NCBI GenBank assembly: GCA_022036555.1
Contig: CM039129.1
Coordinates: 30,120,553 to 30,184,552 of the forward strand
Length of the DNA stretch: 64,000 nt
Source: Microstegium vimineum
Taxonomy: Eukaryota; Streptophyta; Magnoliopsida; Poales; Poaceae
Direction: 5' to 3'
The first letter of the stretch is position 1, and each line of letters opens with the position of its first letter. Below the pieces are notes generated by a model. It was not told the origin of the DNA. It saw only the letters and a list, made by a program, of their open reading frames with translations, and searched no databases. Positions 55,440 to 64,000 of this stretch are shown here, piece after piece. The translations under genes and the position numbers were made by a program.

Positions 55440-58400
55440 TTAGAAATACTCTTCATGGTCAGGAGTAGCGGGATCATAAGTGTCATCATCACTATCAACC
55501 ATGTCCAAAAGCTCAACACTATCCGAAGGAGCGATGTTATCCTCATTTCCGTTGCCTCAACACTATCCGAAGGAGCGATGTTATCCTCATAAGTCCTTTA
55601 CATTTTCCACCTCTTCTCCAGCATCCTCGACAGATACCCTTTCATTGTCTATTTCCATTTCAATGGCTTCGGTTAAGTCTATCTCAAACCTACCTTCTAG
55701 ACCCTCTTCTTGAAAGAACTCTCCATCATATGTGCTTGGGTTCAAATTTGTAATCTTCATCGTTTGGGATAGGTACTTTACCGTGTGATGATACCTTGTG
55801 CACAATATCCCACCCCTTGAGACGGATGTCCGTCTAGCATGGGTATGACATATAATATACTTGTGTGGCATGTTGAGCAACAATATAGACATCATCGCCT
55901 GGATAGACGGCATCTCGTTGAATTTCGACTAGCCCTAGGTTAGGGGTCCATCTTGTTAATGCAGGATCGAACCAATGGCATTTGAAAATGACAAGATTAA
56001 GAGGTTTGAAACCATAGAACTGGAGTTCGTATATTTCTAGAATTCTTCCATAATACTCGACCCCATCAAGGTCGGGTGTAAACACTCCAGAGCATGTGGT
56101 TCTTCGATTGGGCCGACTCGCCTCGTAACTTGTTGTGTGAAATCGATATCCATTCACGTCATAAGATGCAAATGACCTGACCCTATAGCCAAACCCATGG
56201 GCAACTTGTCACAACTCGCGCTCATAGACACATCATTAGCCTGCAAGCCCAAGCAGTTAGGTTGTTATTTTGTTTGAATGCACGATCAACTTGGAGTGTC
56301 AAACTAAGTAGTAGCTACCTTCTGTTTGAACCAAGAAATGAAATCAGGATTCCCATTTCCCGCACCCTTTTTAAGAAGGGTTTCGGTTTCTTGTGGGCTA
56401 GGACCTCTTGAGCGAGTCCAGAATTGAGAAATAAATTCCCTGTAACAAGGAGAAACAAGGGTTGGATGTAGAATATTAAACATGTATTGATCCTAGTTCA
56501 ATGAGAATAGAACTTACATCATGTACGGCTCCACTTCGTCAAGGTTGGTCAACTCATATAGCATTATAGTGCGACACTCTTCGGGCTTTAAGGTCTTTGG
56601 GGTCGATCCACTTGCGCTCCCGAGTTGGCCTCAGAAAAGGCTGAGATTCGATTCATTTTCGCCAATGTTGTAACGAAAGGGTGGATTATGCACGCTAGGA
56701 AGGTTGTCACCATAGTATGTTGTTGTGAAGTTTGACACCTCCTCTAGAATGTATGCCTCTGCCATGGAAGCCTCAATTTTTGCTTTATTTTTACATTTTG
56801 TTCAAAGAACCTTTAGACTTCTCTCGACAAAATAACACCAATGGAACTGTACAGGCCCTCCCATTCGTGCCTCAGACGGGAGGTGTAAAATCAATGTTGC
56901 AATGGATTGAAGAAACCAGGTGGAAAGATCTTCTCTAACTTACAGAGCAACACATGTGTCATTCTCTCCAAGTCTGCAATAACGGTCCGAGATAACTCCT
57001 TTGCACAAAGCTGGCAGAAGAAATAGCTCAACCCTTCTAACACTTGCCAAACATGGTCAGGGACGTAGCCTCGAACCATTGTCGGAAGAAGCCGCTCAAT
57101 CCATATGTGGTAGTCATGACTCTTCATCCCATTCACTCGCATAGTAGATAGGTTCACCCCCCTTCTCAGATTCGTTGTGTATCCATCAGGAAACAATAAC
57201 GTTTGCATCCATTCTAGAACTTCTCTCCTCTGTGGCCTAGTCAAGACAAATTCAGCCTTAGGCCTTCTCCATGTCTTGCCGCGACCCGGAGGCTGCATTT
57301 CTTGGTTTGGTCTATCGCATAACGTTGCCAGATCTACTCTTGCCTTAACGTTGTCCTTAGTCTTATCAAGAATGTCCATAACTGTTGCCCAAATTGCTTT
57401 GGCAACATTCTTTTCAGTGTGCATGACATCAATGTTATGTGGAAGAAGAAGGTCATGGAAATAGGGAAACCTCTCCAAGCCCGACTTATGAGTCCACATA
57501 TGTTCCACACCATATCCTAGGAAACCACCTTCTTCTTCATCGACCTGGAGAGCATCTATTTGAGCCTGAAGCTCGGCACCACTCATGAGATGTGGTACAG
57601 GGTTCGTGACTTGGACACCTTTCATGAAGTTCTTGATATCTCGTCTATATGCATGGTCAAGAGGGAGAAATTGCTGATGTTGATCGAACGGAGAATATTT
57701 TCCACCTTTATACAACCATATAAACTTCACAACTGCCTTACATCTTGGGCATGGAAACTTTCCATGAACACACCATGCGCAGAATATCCCATACGCAAGA
57801 AAGTCATGGAGTGAGTAATGGTACCACACATGCATTTTGAAGTTTGTCTTTGTCGCTCGGTCGTATGTCAATACCCCTTCCTCCCAAGCACGGATCAAAT
57901 CATCAAATATAGGTTCCATGAACACACCCATACTTCTCCCTGGGCGATCTGGAATGATGAATGATAGGAATACACTATGTCGTTGAAACAAGACGTCAGG
58001 GGCAGATTCAGAGGTATAACGAACACAGACCAACATGTGTACGGGGCCGCCATCATTCCATATGGATTGAACCCATCTGCTGCCAATGCAACACGTACAT
58101 TTCTTGCTTCGCCGGCTTTCTCAGTGTGAATTCCATCAAAGTGGGTCCATGCCTCACCATCAGATGGATGCACCATCTTGTCAGGATTGTAACGTTTGCC
58201 GTTTTTCTGCCAAGTCATCTGTTTCGCAGATTCCTCAGTTATATATAGTCGTTGGAGCCTCGGTATGAAAGGAAGATACCGTAGGATCTTCACGGCTATC
58301 TGAAGCTGCCTCTTCTGGCCATCCCCGGAATCTACCTCTAAGTACCTAGAGGATTCACACTTCGGACAGTACTTTGCATTCGCATGTTCTTTCCTAAAGA

Positions 58401-59055
58401 GGACGCACCCTTTGGGACAGACATGTATCTTCTCATACAACATTTTTAGTGCACGAAGAAGCTTTTGTGAATCGTACATGTTCTTTGGCAAAATGTGGCA
58501 CTCCGGAAGCAAGGTGGCAATAACTGTCAACATACCATCAAAGGCATCTCGACTAAGGCTAAACTGGGACTTAAATGCCATTACACGACCAATGGCATCG
58601 AGTTGGGAAACCTTTGCGTGTCCATGAAGGGGTTTATGTGTCGCGTCTAACATGTCATAATAGGCCTTTGTGGTTGCCTCTGGTTCCTCCTCCTCCCTAT
58701 CTCCCTCAGCGAAATGAGCTTCATGAAAGTCATATAACATGTCTCCTATACCAGCATCAGCATCATAATCCTCGATGCGTGGCCTAACTACCTCCTCTCT
58801 CATACGTGCTTCTTCACCATGTAGTGTCCACCGGGTATAGTCTGGCATGAACCCATTCTTGCAAAGATGCCACACCATTATATCCTTTGTTTGTCGAAGT
58901 CTGTTAGCGCACTTGCTGCAGGGACACCAAGTTGAGCGCGCTTCTTTCTCCGAGGGAAAGACAAGTTCCAAGAAAGCATTGGTCTTCTCAATCCATTCAT
59001 CGGTCATCGCACCTTGACTTGGGCGGCCCATGTACATCCATGCCCGGTCATCCAT
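55440..59055 (-). pseudogene. TNP2-like CACTA transposase of element F, frameshifted
   Basis: ATG 59055 opens with the Transpos_assoc domain (WMYMGRPSQGAMTDEW, then WCPCSKCANR). The transposase core follows (CPKGCVLFRKEHANAKYCPKC; ADGFNPYGMMAAPYTCW; FKMHVWYHYSLHDF; FCAWCVHGKFPCPRC; HNIDVMHTEKNVAKAIW). A DUF4218 part (56500-56990), a DUF4216 part (about 55850-56157) and the GLEGRFEIDLTEAIEME tail come last, ending at 55440. The core is broken once, by a 1-base change near 57999. The DUF4218 part has further shifts and a stop, and a 44-base tandem duplication disturbs the tail at 55512-55599. Confidence 0.88.
55512..55589. repeat. 44-base tandem duplication in the transposase tail
   Basis: CTCAACACTATCCGAAGGAG begins at 55512 and again at 55556. 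The unit is not a multiple of three, so it shifts the frame. Confidence 0.85.
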
Positions 59056-59157
59056 CCTCTAAGATATATACCAGCGAGTAATGTAACTAGCAATTGCATG
59101 TGCATGGTGTTCATACTGTCTAATAGGTGAGGATAGGTCCTAATACCACTCGTGGTT

Positions 59158-59340
59158 GCGTAGAGGAGGTTAGTTTCCATGCTCTACTCCTATCCGAGAT
59201 AAAATTTCGGCAGCACCTCCCCGCTGCTCTCCAGATACATGTCCTAATACGAAGAGTGTGTATCTAGAGAACAATAGGGAGGTGCCGTCAAAACTCTATC
59301 TCGGATCAGAGTAGACCATGGAAACTAACCTCCTCTACGC
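59158..59340. repeat. 183-bp inverted repeat in element F
   Basis: Arms start GCGTAGAGGAGGTTAGTTTC and match the reverse complement at 59317-59340 exactly over 24 bases, continuing with few mismatches (TCCGAGAT, GGCACCTCC) to a loop near 59240. Confidence 0.88.
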
Positions 59341-59744
59341 ACACACGGGATTTCCATGGAAACGTGGACAATTCGAAACATATATGGTTATAGATATGCA
59401 AAGAATTATATATTTCCAACCATATCTCTTTCGAACGGGAGACGCCTAACTGGTTACATGATGCACGACCATGATAAGCAAAGAGGGGTTATACCTTCGG
59501 TGGCGGGGGAGTCAGGCTAGCTGAGCCGTGGCGAGTCGGTGCAGTGGCGAGGCGACGCGGTGCAGGTAGAGATCGCCTCTGCTCCTTTGTCCCCTTCATT
59601 CTGCAAAAGAAAAAAAACATAAGTCAAAATTTTGGCAGAACCTCCCCTGCACGGTGAGGTTTCCAAAACGTGCAATAAAACAACGACACGATGGCAGGCA
59701 ACCACGTTTATGTCAAAGGCTCAATGGCCGACAACCACACATAT

Positions 59745-59820
59745 ATCTACCACTACCACTAATATCTACCACTACCACTGCCACTACCACAACTACAACT
59801 ACAACTACAACTACAACTAA
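59745..59820 (+). repeat. CTACCA/CTACAA microsatellite
   Basis: Runs of ACTACC followed by about five ACAACT/CTACAA units. Confidence 0.9.
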
Positions 59821-60549
59821 TATCTCTTCTAATTCATACCTTGGCGGTGGACAGCGGCGACGGGCGGCGGCGTCGGTACGGGACGTGGCAATGTCGGCAC
59901 GTCCTCCCCGGCCTTCTCCTCCTCGGCGTCCTATTCTCCTTGTCGGTCTCCTTCTTCTTCCTCCTCCTCTCTTCCCCTTCTCCCTTCTTATCCTTCTTCT
60001 TCTTTTCTTCTTCTCCTCTTCCCCTACTCTTCCTTCTCTGTATGTTGATTGGTGGGAGTGGGTGGGGATAGGGGCCTCGGTGGGGGTGGGTATGGGGGGA
60101 CGCGTCGGCTGGGGAGGGGGTGTAGGCGGGGTCGGGGCTCGGGCCGAGCTCTGGTGGAGCTCGTGCAGGGTGGGGGTGGGGGTCGAGGTGGCTGGGCGGA
60201 CGACGGCGGTCGGGGCGAAGAGGGCCTGCGGCGGTGGCCCTCCTCTTCTCGCAGCGGTGAGTGCCGGGCCCGGCGGGCCTGCGGCGGCGGCGGCTGGGGT
60301 CGGGCGTGGGGTGGGGCGGGGAAGGGCGCGGGGTGGGGCGGGGTCAGGCGGGCGGGCGGCGCGCGGGGCCGGGAGGGAGAGCGTGGCTCAGGCGGTCGGC
60401 GGCGAGCTTTTGGTGGCCGGCAGGCGGGGCCGGGAGGGAGGGCGAGGCTCGGGCGGCGGCGGGATGCTAGCTGCGGGCGTGTGTGTGCGTGTGTGCGTGT
60501 GTTTGTGTGTGTTAGCGGGTGGCTGAAAAAACGGCTAAGTCTGGCACTC

Positions 60550-60639
60550 AGATCCATGATTTGCCGAGTGCCTCCGATCTAGCACTCGGCAAACACCTCG
60601 CTTTGCCAAGTGTCTTAGGGTTGACACTCGGCAAACGCC
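60550..60639. repeat. Right subterminal repeats of the CACTA element (truncated)
   Basis: TTTGCCGAGTG, GCACTCGGCAAA, TTTGCCAAGTG and CACTCGGCAAA in 90 bases, cut off by the D LTR at 60640. Confidence 0.88.
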
Positions 60640-62222
60640 TGAAAGGATCAAGATGCCCAAGAGGGGGGTGAATTGGGCTCTTTTAAATTTCTAAGCAATA
60701 ATTAAAACCTATCAAGAGCCAATTAACCCCCTAGTTCTTCCCCAAGTGTGTTCTAGCTAAACAAGCAAAGCATGGCAATGAAAGCGGTAAAGCCCTAAGC
60801 AATTCTAGTCAAGCAACAAGAATGTAATACGGAAAGTAATGCTTGAAAGTAATTGCAATAAGTAAAGAGATGGAGAGAGGAGAAATGACACGGCAATGTT
60901 TTGCCGAGGTATCGAGGAGTCGACACTCCCCGTAGTCCTCGTTGGCGCACCCGCGCAAGGGTATCGCTCCCCCTTAGTCCGCGCAAGGACTAAGTGCTCT
61001 CTATGGGCTGATTCTTTGCCACTCCGGCTCGGTGAATTGCCCACAACCAATCACGATGAAGCTTGGGTCATCCACAATAAACTCCACTGGATGATCACCA
61101 AGCAAACCTCCGCGAAGCCATCTAGGTGATGTCGGTCACCAAGAGTAACAAGCACTAACTCTCACTTGACCAAGGCTAGTCTAGTGATTGAATGGATGCA
61201 CACTTGCTAACTCTAATCAACTAGTGAGAATCAACACATGGAATTGCAATTCACACTCTCACTAGGGCTCTTGCTCAACTTGCTCTCTCACAAGTGTTTC
61301 TCAGCAATTGGAATGGGCAAGAGAGATGCTATGGGGCTGATAGGGAAGTATAAATACCCCCAAGCAAGCCCCTATCCGTTAGAGGCAAAACCAGCTTCTC
61401 TGTGTCACTCCGGACACAAGATGAGAGGGGGATCCGGACAATCAAGCATGCGTCTGGACCCCCTCACTCCACTGTTCTCAGTACTGAAACCCTGGCCGTC
61501 CGAACGCTCTTGACAGTCAGGACACAGGCAACCGGACAGCGTCCGGATAGATTTCTGCTCTCTGGAGCTCTCTGTTGTTGGGTCCGGACGCAGCCAATGG
61601 TCCGGACTCAACACACCGGACAGCGTCCGGATCAATCTGTACTCTCTCGACTCTCTGTGTAGGGTCCGGACGCAACCTGTTGTCCGGACCCTACAGTGTT
61701 CACTTTGTCCGGACGCACTGATACATGCAGAGTGAACCCTAGGGTCCGAACACACAGCCGATGGTCCGGACCCAGGGATACACTTGCGTTCGGAGCTCAT
61801 CTCTGAGCTGAAACAACACACTTCCAACATGGAAGTTGCTCTACTCGGTCCAAGGACTAATTATAAAGCTTCCTAGTGCTAGTTTGACAAGTGTGCACCA
61901 CACCTAACCACTAAGCCTCTCCTAGGTCAAGCTACTAGATAGAACCCCTCCTAATAGTACGGCCAAAGGAAAAATAAAGGTGCTAAACTACTCTAAGTGT
62001 CTCTCAACTCCAATGACACTTAGACCTAGTCTAATCTTCAACCTTGTCGCCAATCCTTTGAAAACTGAAACGATTCCAATAAGGGGCACATATACCATGA
62101 TAGTCCAATCAACCATCCATTACCACGACCTAACTTTCTTATTGCCTCTGCAAAACACACGGTAGTCATAGTAATCTTGCATTGTCGTTAATCACCAAAA
62201 CACTAGGGCCTAGATGCTTTCA
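60640..62222 (-). repeat. Element D 3' LTR
   Basis: 1,583 bp. The sense strand starts TGAAAGCATC at 62222 and ends GATCCTTTCA at 60640. A GTCCGGACGC cluster lies at 61405-61800, with a TATTTATA box (sense strand) at 61349-61356 downstream of it. The left flank ACGCC (60635-60639) may be the target duplication. Confidence 0.88.
61405..61800. repeat. GTCCGGACGC palindromic cluster in element D LTR
   Basis: About fifteen words such as GGTCCGGACGCA, CAGCGTCCGGAT and TGGTCCGGACC, in the same LTR position as in A, B and C. Confidence 0.8.
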
Positions 62223-62224
62223 AT

Positions 62225-62236
62225 CTCCCCCTTTTT
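62225..62236 (-). other. Element D polypurine tract
   Basis: AAAAAGGGGGAG on the minus strand, two bases before the LTR, the same layout as in A. Confidence 0.85.
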
Positions 62237-62665
62237 GGTGATTGACGACAATACACCATAGAGTATGAAAAGAGAGTTTTATTTTAGTTTTTCAAGTGAC
62301 TTGTCTTATCTAAGCATGGGATAGTAAAAATGAATGAACAATACATGCTTAAATAATCCAAGCCACAACATGTACTGAGGATATGAATTTAGAGCAAGTA
62401 CATGAGATATGCTTAACACAGTTATATATCACAGTAAAGCGCGGAAGCATATCCAGAGCCAAAAGCATGTGACATAATATATATGAGTGAACCACATATG
62501 TCACAAGCAAGTTTATCATCACACAAAAGCAAATGCATGATAGGGTAAACATGATGCATGAGTACGAGAGAATTAAGCATATCAAAAGAACCAAGTCTCT
62601 CTCTCAACTCCCCTATCTCTAGCATACTCTCACTCTCTCCCCCTTTGGTGAAAAAGCACCAAAAA
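62237..62665 (-). other. Element D region between aORF and polypurine tract
   Basis: AT-rich untranslated sequence, with another GGGGGAG-type purine run at about 62636-62644. No gene. Confidence 0.55.
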
Positions 62666-64000
62666 CTAAGCATTGAGCAAAGGAGGAGCCGTCGGGTCAC
62701 GAGGGCGGAGGTTGAACTGCTCGTAGTCTGGACTAGAGTCACCACCATCACTCTGACCCACTGAAACTGAAGCTGAAGAAGTAGCCGTCACAGGAGCGGT
62801 GGCCACAGAAGTAGAAGTTGTAGCATCGGCCACTGAGTCTGCTAGTGCATCTGACAGCTGAGTATCCGGAACCACTGACTCTGACTATGCCTGTGTCGGT
62901 GCCTCTGAAGTAGGCAAGTCTGCAGCTGGAGCTAGCACTGAGAGAGCAGCCGCTGACTCTGGAGCAGGAACTTTCTCTGACACTGGAAGCACTGTTGGTT
63001 GTCCCTGGGGCTCACTAGCCACTGGAGTCACGTCAGGCTGAGCCTCTGGAGTAGTGGTGTCTGTAGTCGGTGGATCCTGAGGTGCTAGCTCCGACAAAGC
63101 CACTGAAGAGGGAAATGTGACACCTGTCTGTGGGGCGGGCTCCGGCGGAGAGGGCTGGTAGTCGGTAGGACTAGCAAGGCCGGTGAGGGCACTGTAGCTA
63201 GCTGAGAGGTCACGAGCTGAACCACCAAGCCCCGCAGACGCTGAGTATGGGGTAAACCCCGTAGTGATCGGTGAGAACTGAGTCGTCTGCCCAACTGTGT
63301 CGAACCACTGACTGACCTACCTGATCGAAGACTAGAACTGGACTGAAGGACTCGCACTCTGATGTCCACCAGAGGACTATAGAGCTGGAGTGGGAGTCGC
63401 AGGTCGAGTCGGCACTGGAGCAGCTAGTCGGCACACGTACGATGGAGTGGAAACTGCCGGTGCTGTGAAGTATGAGGACGACGGTGTTGGGTGCTGGACG
63501 TAGTAGGGCACGCCAGAGGGCGGCGGCTGAGGTGAAAACCCGGAGGGCTGTCCAAGCAGTGGCTGAGCTGACTGTCCTGGAAAGTGGCCAAACTGAGGCG
63601 GACCCAGCTGAAACTACGGCAGCCTTTGAAGGAACAGAGGAGGCGGAGCGTCAGTGTGTTGCAGAATGTAACCCATGAACTGAAATGTCATCGCCTGATT
63701 TGCTAGCAGTTGCTCCTGGAACTGGTCCTGCCGGGCCTGAACTTGGTCCATCATGGCCACCATCTGCTGCTGAGAAGTGTCGAGGCTGTCCAGAACTTAC
63801 AGAAGGACAGGGTCGGTGGGCGGTGCTGGAGGTGGTGCTGCACTGGAAGGACCGGCCTCTGCATCGTGAGCTATTGCTAGATGTGGTGGAGCAGGGCGGT
63901 GTGGACGGTAGTCGTCGTCGTCACTGTCAGACGAGATCGGCTCAGTGCCCTGATCCAAGTCCTCCTGTCTATGAAGGTCAGCTAGCTCTCCCTGTGCCAC
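62666..64000 (-). pseudogene. Element D aORF, C-terminal part, six in-frame stops
   Basis: A single minus-strand frame from the window edge to TAG 62666, closed at 63797 (TAA), 63614, 63377, 63332, 63317 and 62885 (all TAG). It aligns with the A aORF: an acidic segment (SSDSDDDDYRPHRP), a Gln-rich coiled coil (about 63660-63790), a Pro/Ser/Gln tail, and the VSQWFDTVGQTTQFSPITTG block matching VTQWLDTFGPTQQFTPLTTG in A. A further Ser/Pro/Ala-rich extension, absent in A, reaches 62666. Function unknown. Confidence 0.8.

Larger units (their letters stand above)
59056..60543. other. CACTA 5' region: hairpin, microsatellite and GC-rich block
   Basis: Upstream of the TNP2 start. It contains the 183-bp hairpin at 59158-59340, a CTACCA/CTACAA microsatellite at about 59745-59820, and a GC-rich purine/pyrimidine-skewed block at 59850-60480. 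Long open frames in the last (up to 290 codons) are low-complexity Gly/Arg and are not supported as genes. Confidence 0.6.
52584..60639 (-). mobile_element. Element F: CACTA (En/Spm) DNA transposon, right end interrupted by element D
   Basis: The left terminus is CACTACTGGACACGGGC, flanked by TGA (possible 3-bp target copy). Subterminal CACTCGGCAAA/TTTGCCGAGTG repeats follow on the left (52600-53115) and appear again on the right (60550-60639), where the LTR of D begins before the CACTA end is reached. It carries a TNPA-like gene and a TNP2-like transposase gene, both on the minus strand. Confidence 0.92.
60640..64000 (-). mobile_element. Element D: 3' part of a minus-strand Sirevirus, continues past the window
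   Basis: A complete LTR (60640-62222) is followed, going right, by a polypurine tract and an aORF read on the minus strand, so this is the 3' end of the element. It is inserted in the right end of the CACTA element. The LTR terminus matches A and B (CTTGGGCATCTTGATCCTTTCA on the sense strand), showing common ancestry, while the start (TGAAAGCATCTAGG) differs. Confidence 0.87.

Noticed and set aside
59654..60526. 290-codon and overlapping frames in the GC-rich CACTA region
   Set aside because: Gly/Arg/Val low complexity on both strands with a microsatellite at the start. This is a product of skewed GC-rich DNA without family features.

Overview
This window is nuclear DNA from a grass (Poaceae). 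A panicoid such as sorghum, sugarcane, Miscanthus or a relative fits best, but the species cannot be fixed from sequence alone. The signs are GT-AG introns in two conserved plant genes, GC-rich first exons typical of grasses, Stowaway, Tourist and Mutator-like MITEs, a CACTA element with the grass TTTGCCGAGTG subterminal repeat, and large Sirevirus-type Ty1/copia elements.

Layout. 1-23669: a minus-strand Sirevirus (element B, 5' LTR at 21971-23669, 3' end off the left edge) is split by a complete plus-strand relative (element A, 6249-19363) flanked by the 5-bp duplication CCCTT. Both carry gag, pol and, after pol, an extra ORF (aORF) in the place where SIRE1-type elements keep their envelope-like gene. 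23670-39451: a gene island. It holds a JJJ1/DNAJC21-type J-protein gene (plus strand, three coding exons, 26943-30674) and, converging on it, a ureide permease gene (minus strand, five coding exons, 33809-31537). Small DNA transposons surround them: an inverted-repeat element, a Stowaway MITE, a Mutator-like foldback that ends 21 bp before the J-protein start codon, an inverted-repeat element inside the permease 5' UTR intron, a Tourist MITE and a 1-kb Mutator-like element with a GC-rich interior.

39452-64000: a second nest. A plus-strand copia element (C) is interrupted before its 3' LTR by a Ty3/gypsy element (E). E is cut at the start of reverse transcriptase by unknown DNA containing a DUF4220-like gene fragment. 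That DNA is cut by a CACTA transposon (F, TNP2-like and TNPA-like genes on the minus strand), and F is cut by the 3' end of another Sirevirus (D) that runs off the right edge.

Only the J-protein gene (ribosome biogenesis co-chaperone by family) and the ureide permease (plasma-membrane transport of allantoin, uracil and related compounds by family) look like functional host genes. The retroelement genes are mostly broken. Points of most interest are the almost exclusive use of TAG among nonsense codons in the Sirevirus aORFs, the acceptor-like double-stop junction between gag and pol in two different families, and clusters of GTCCGGAC-type palindromes in every Sirevirus LTR.
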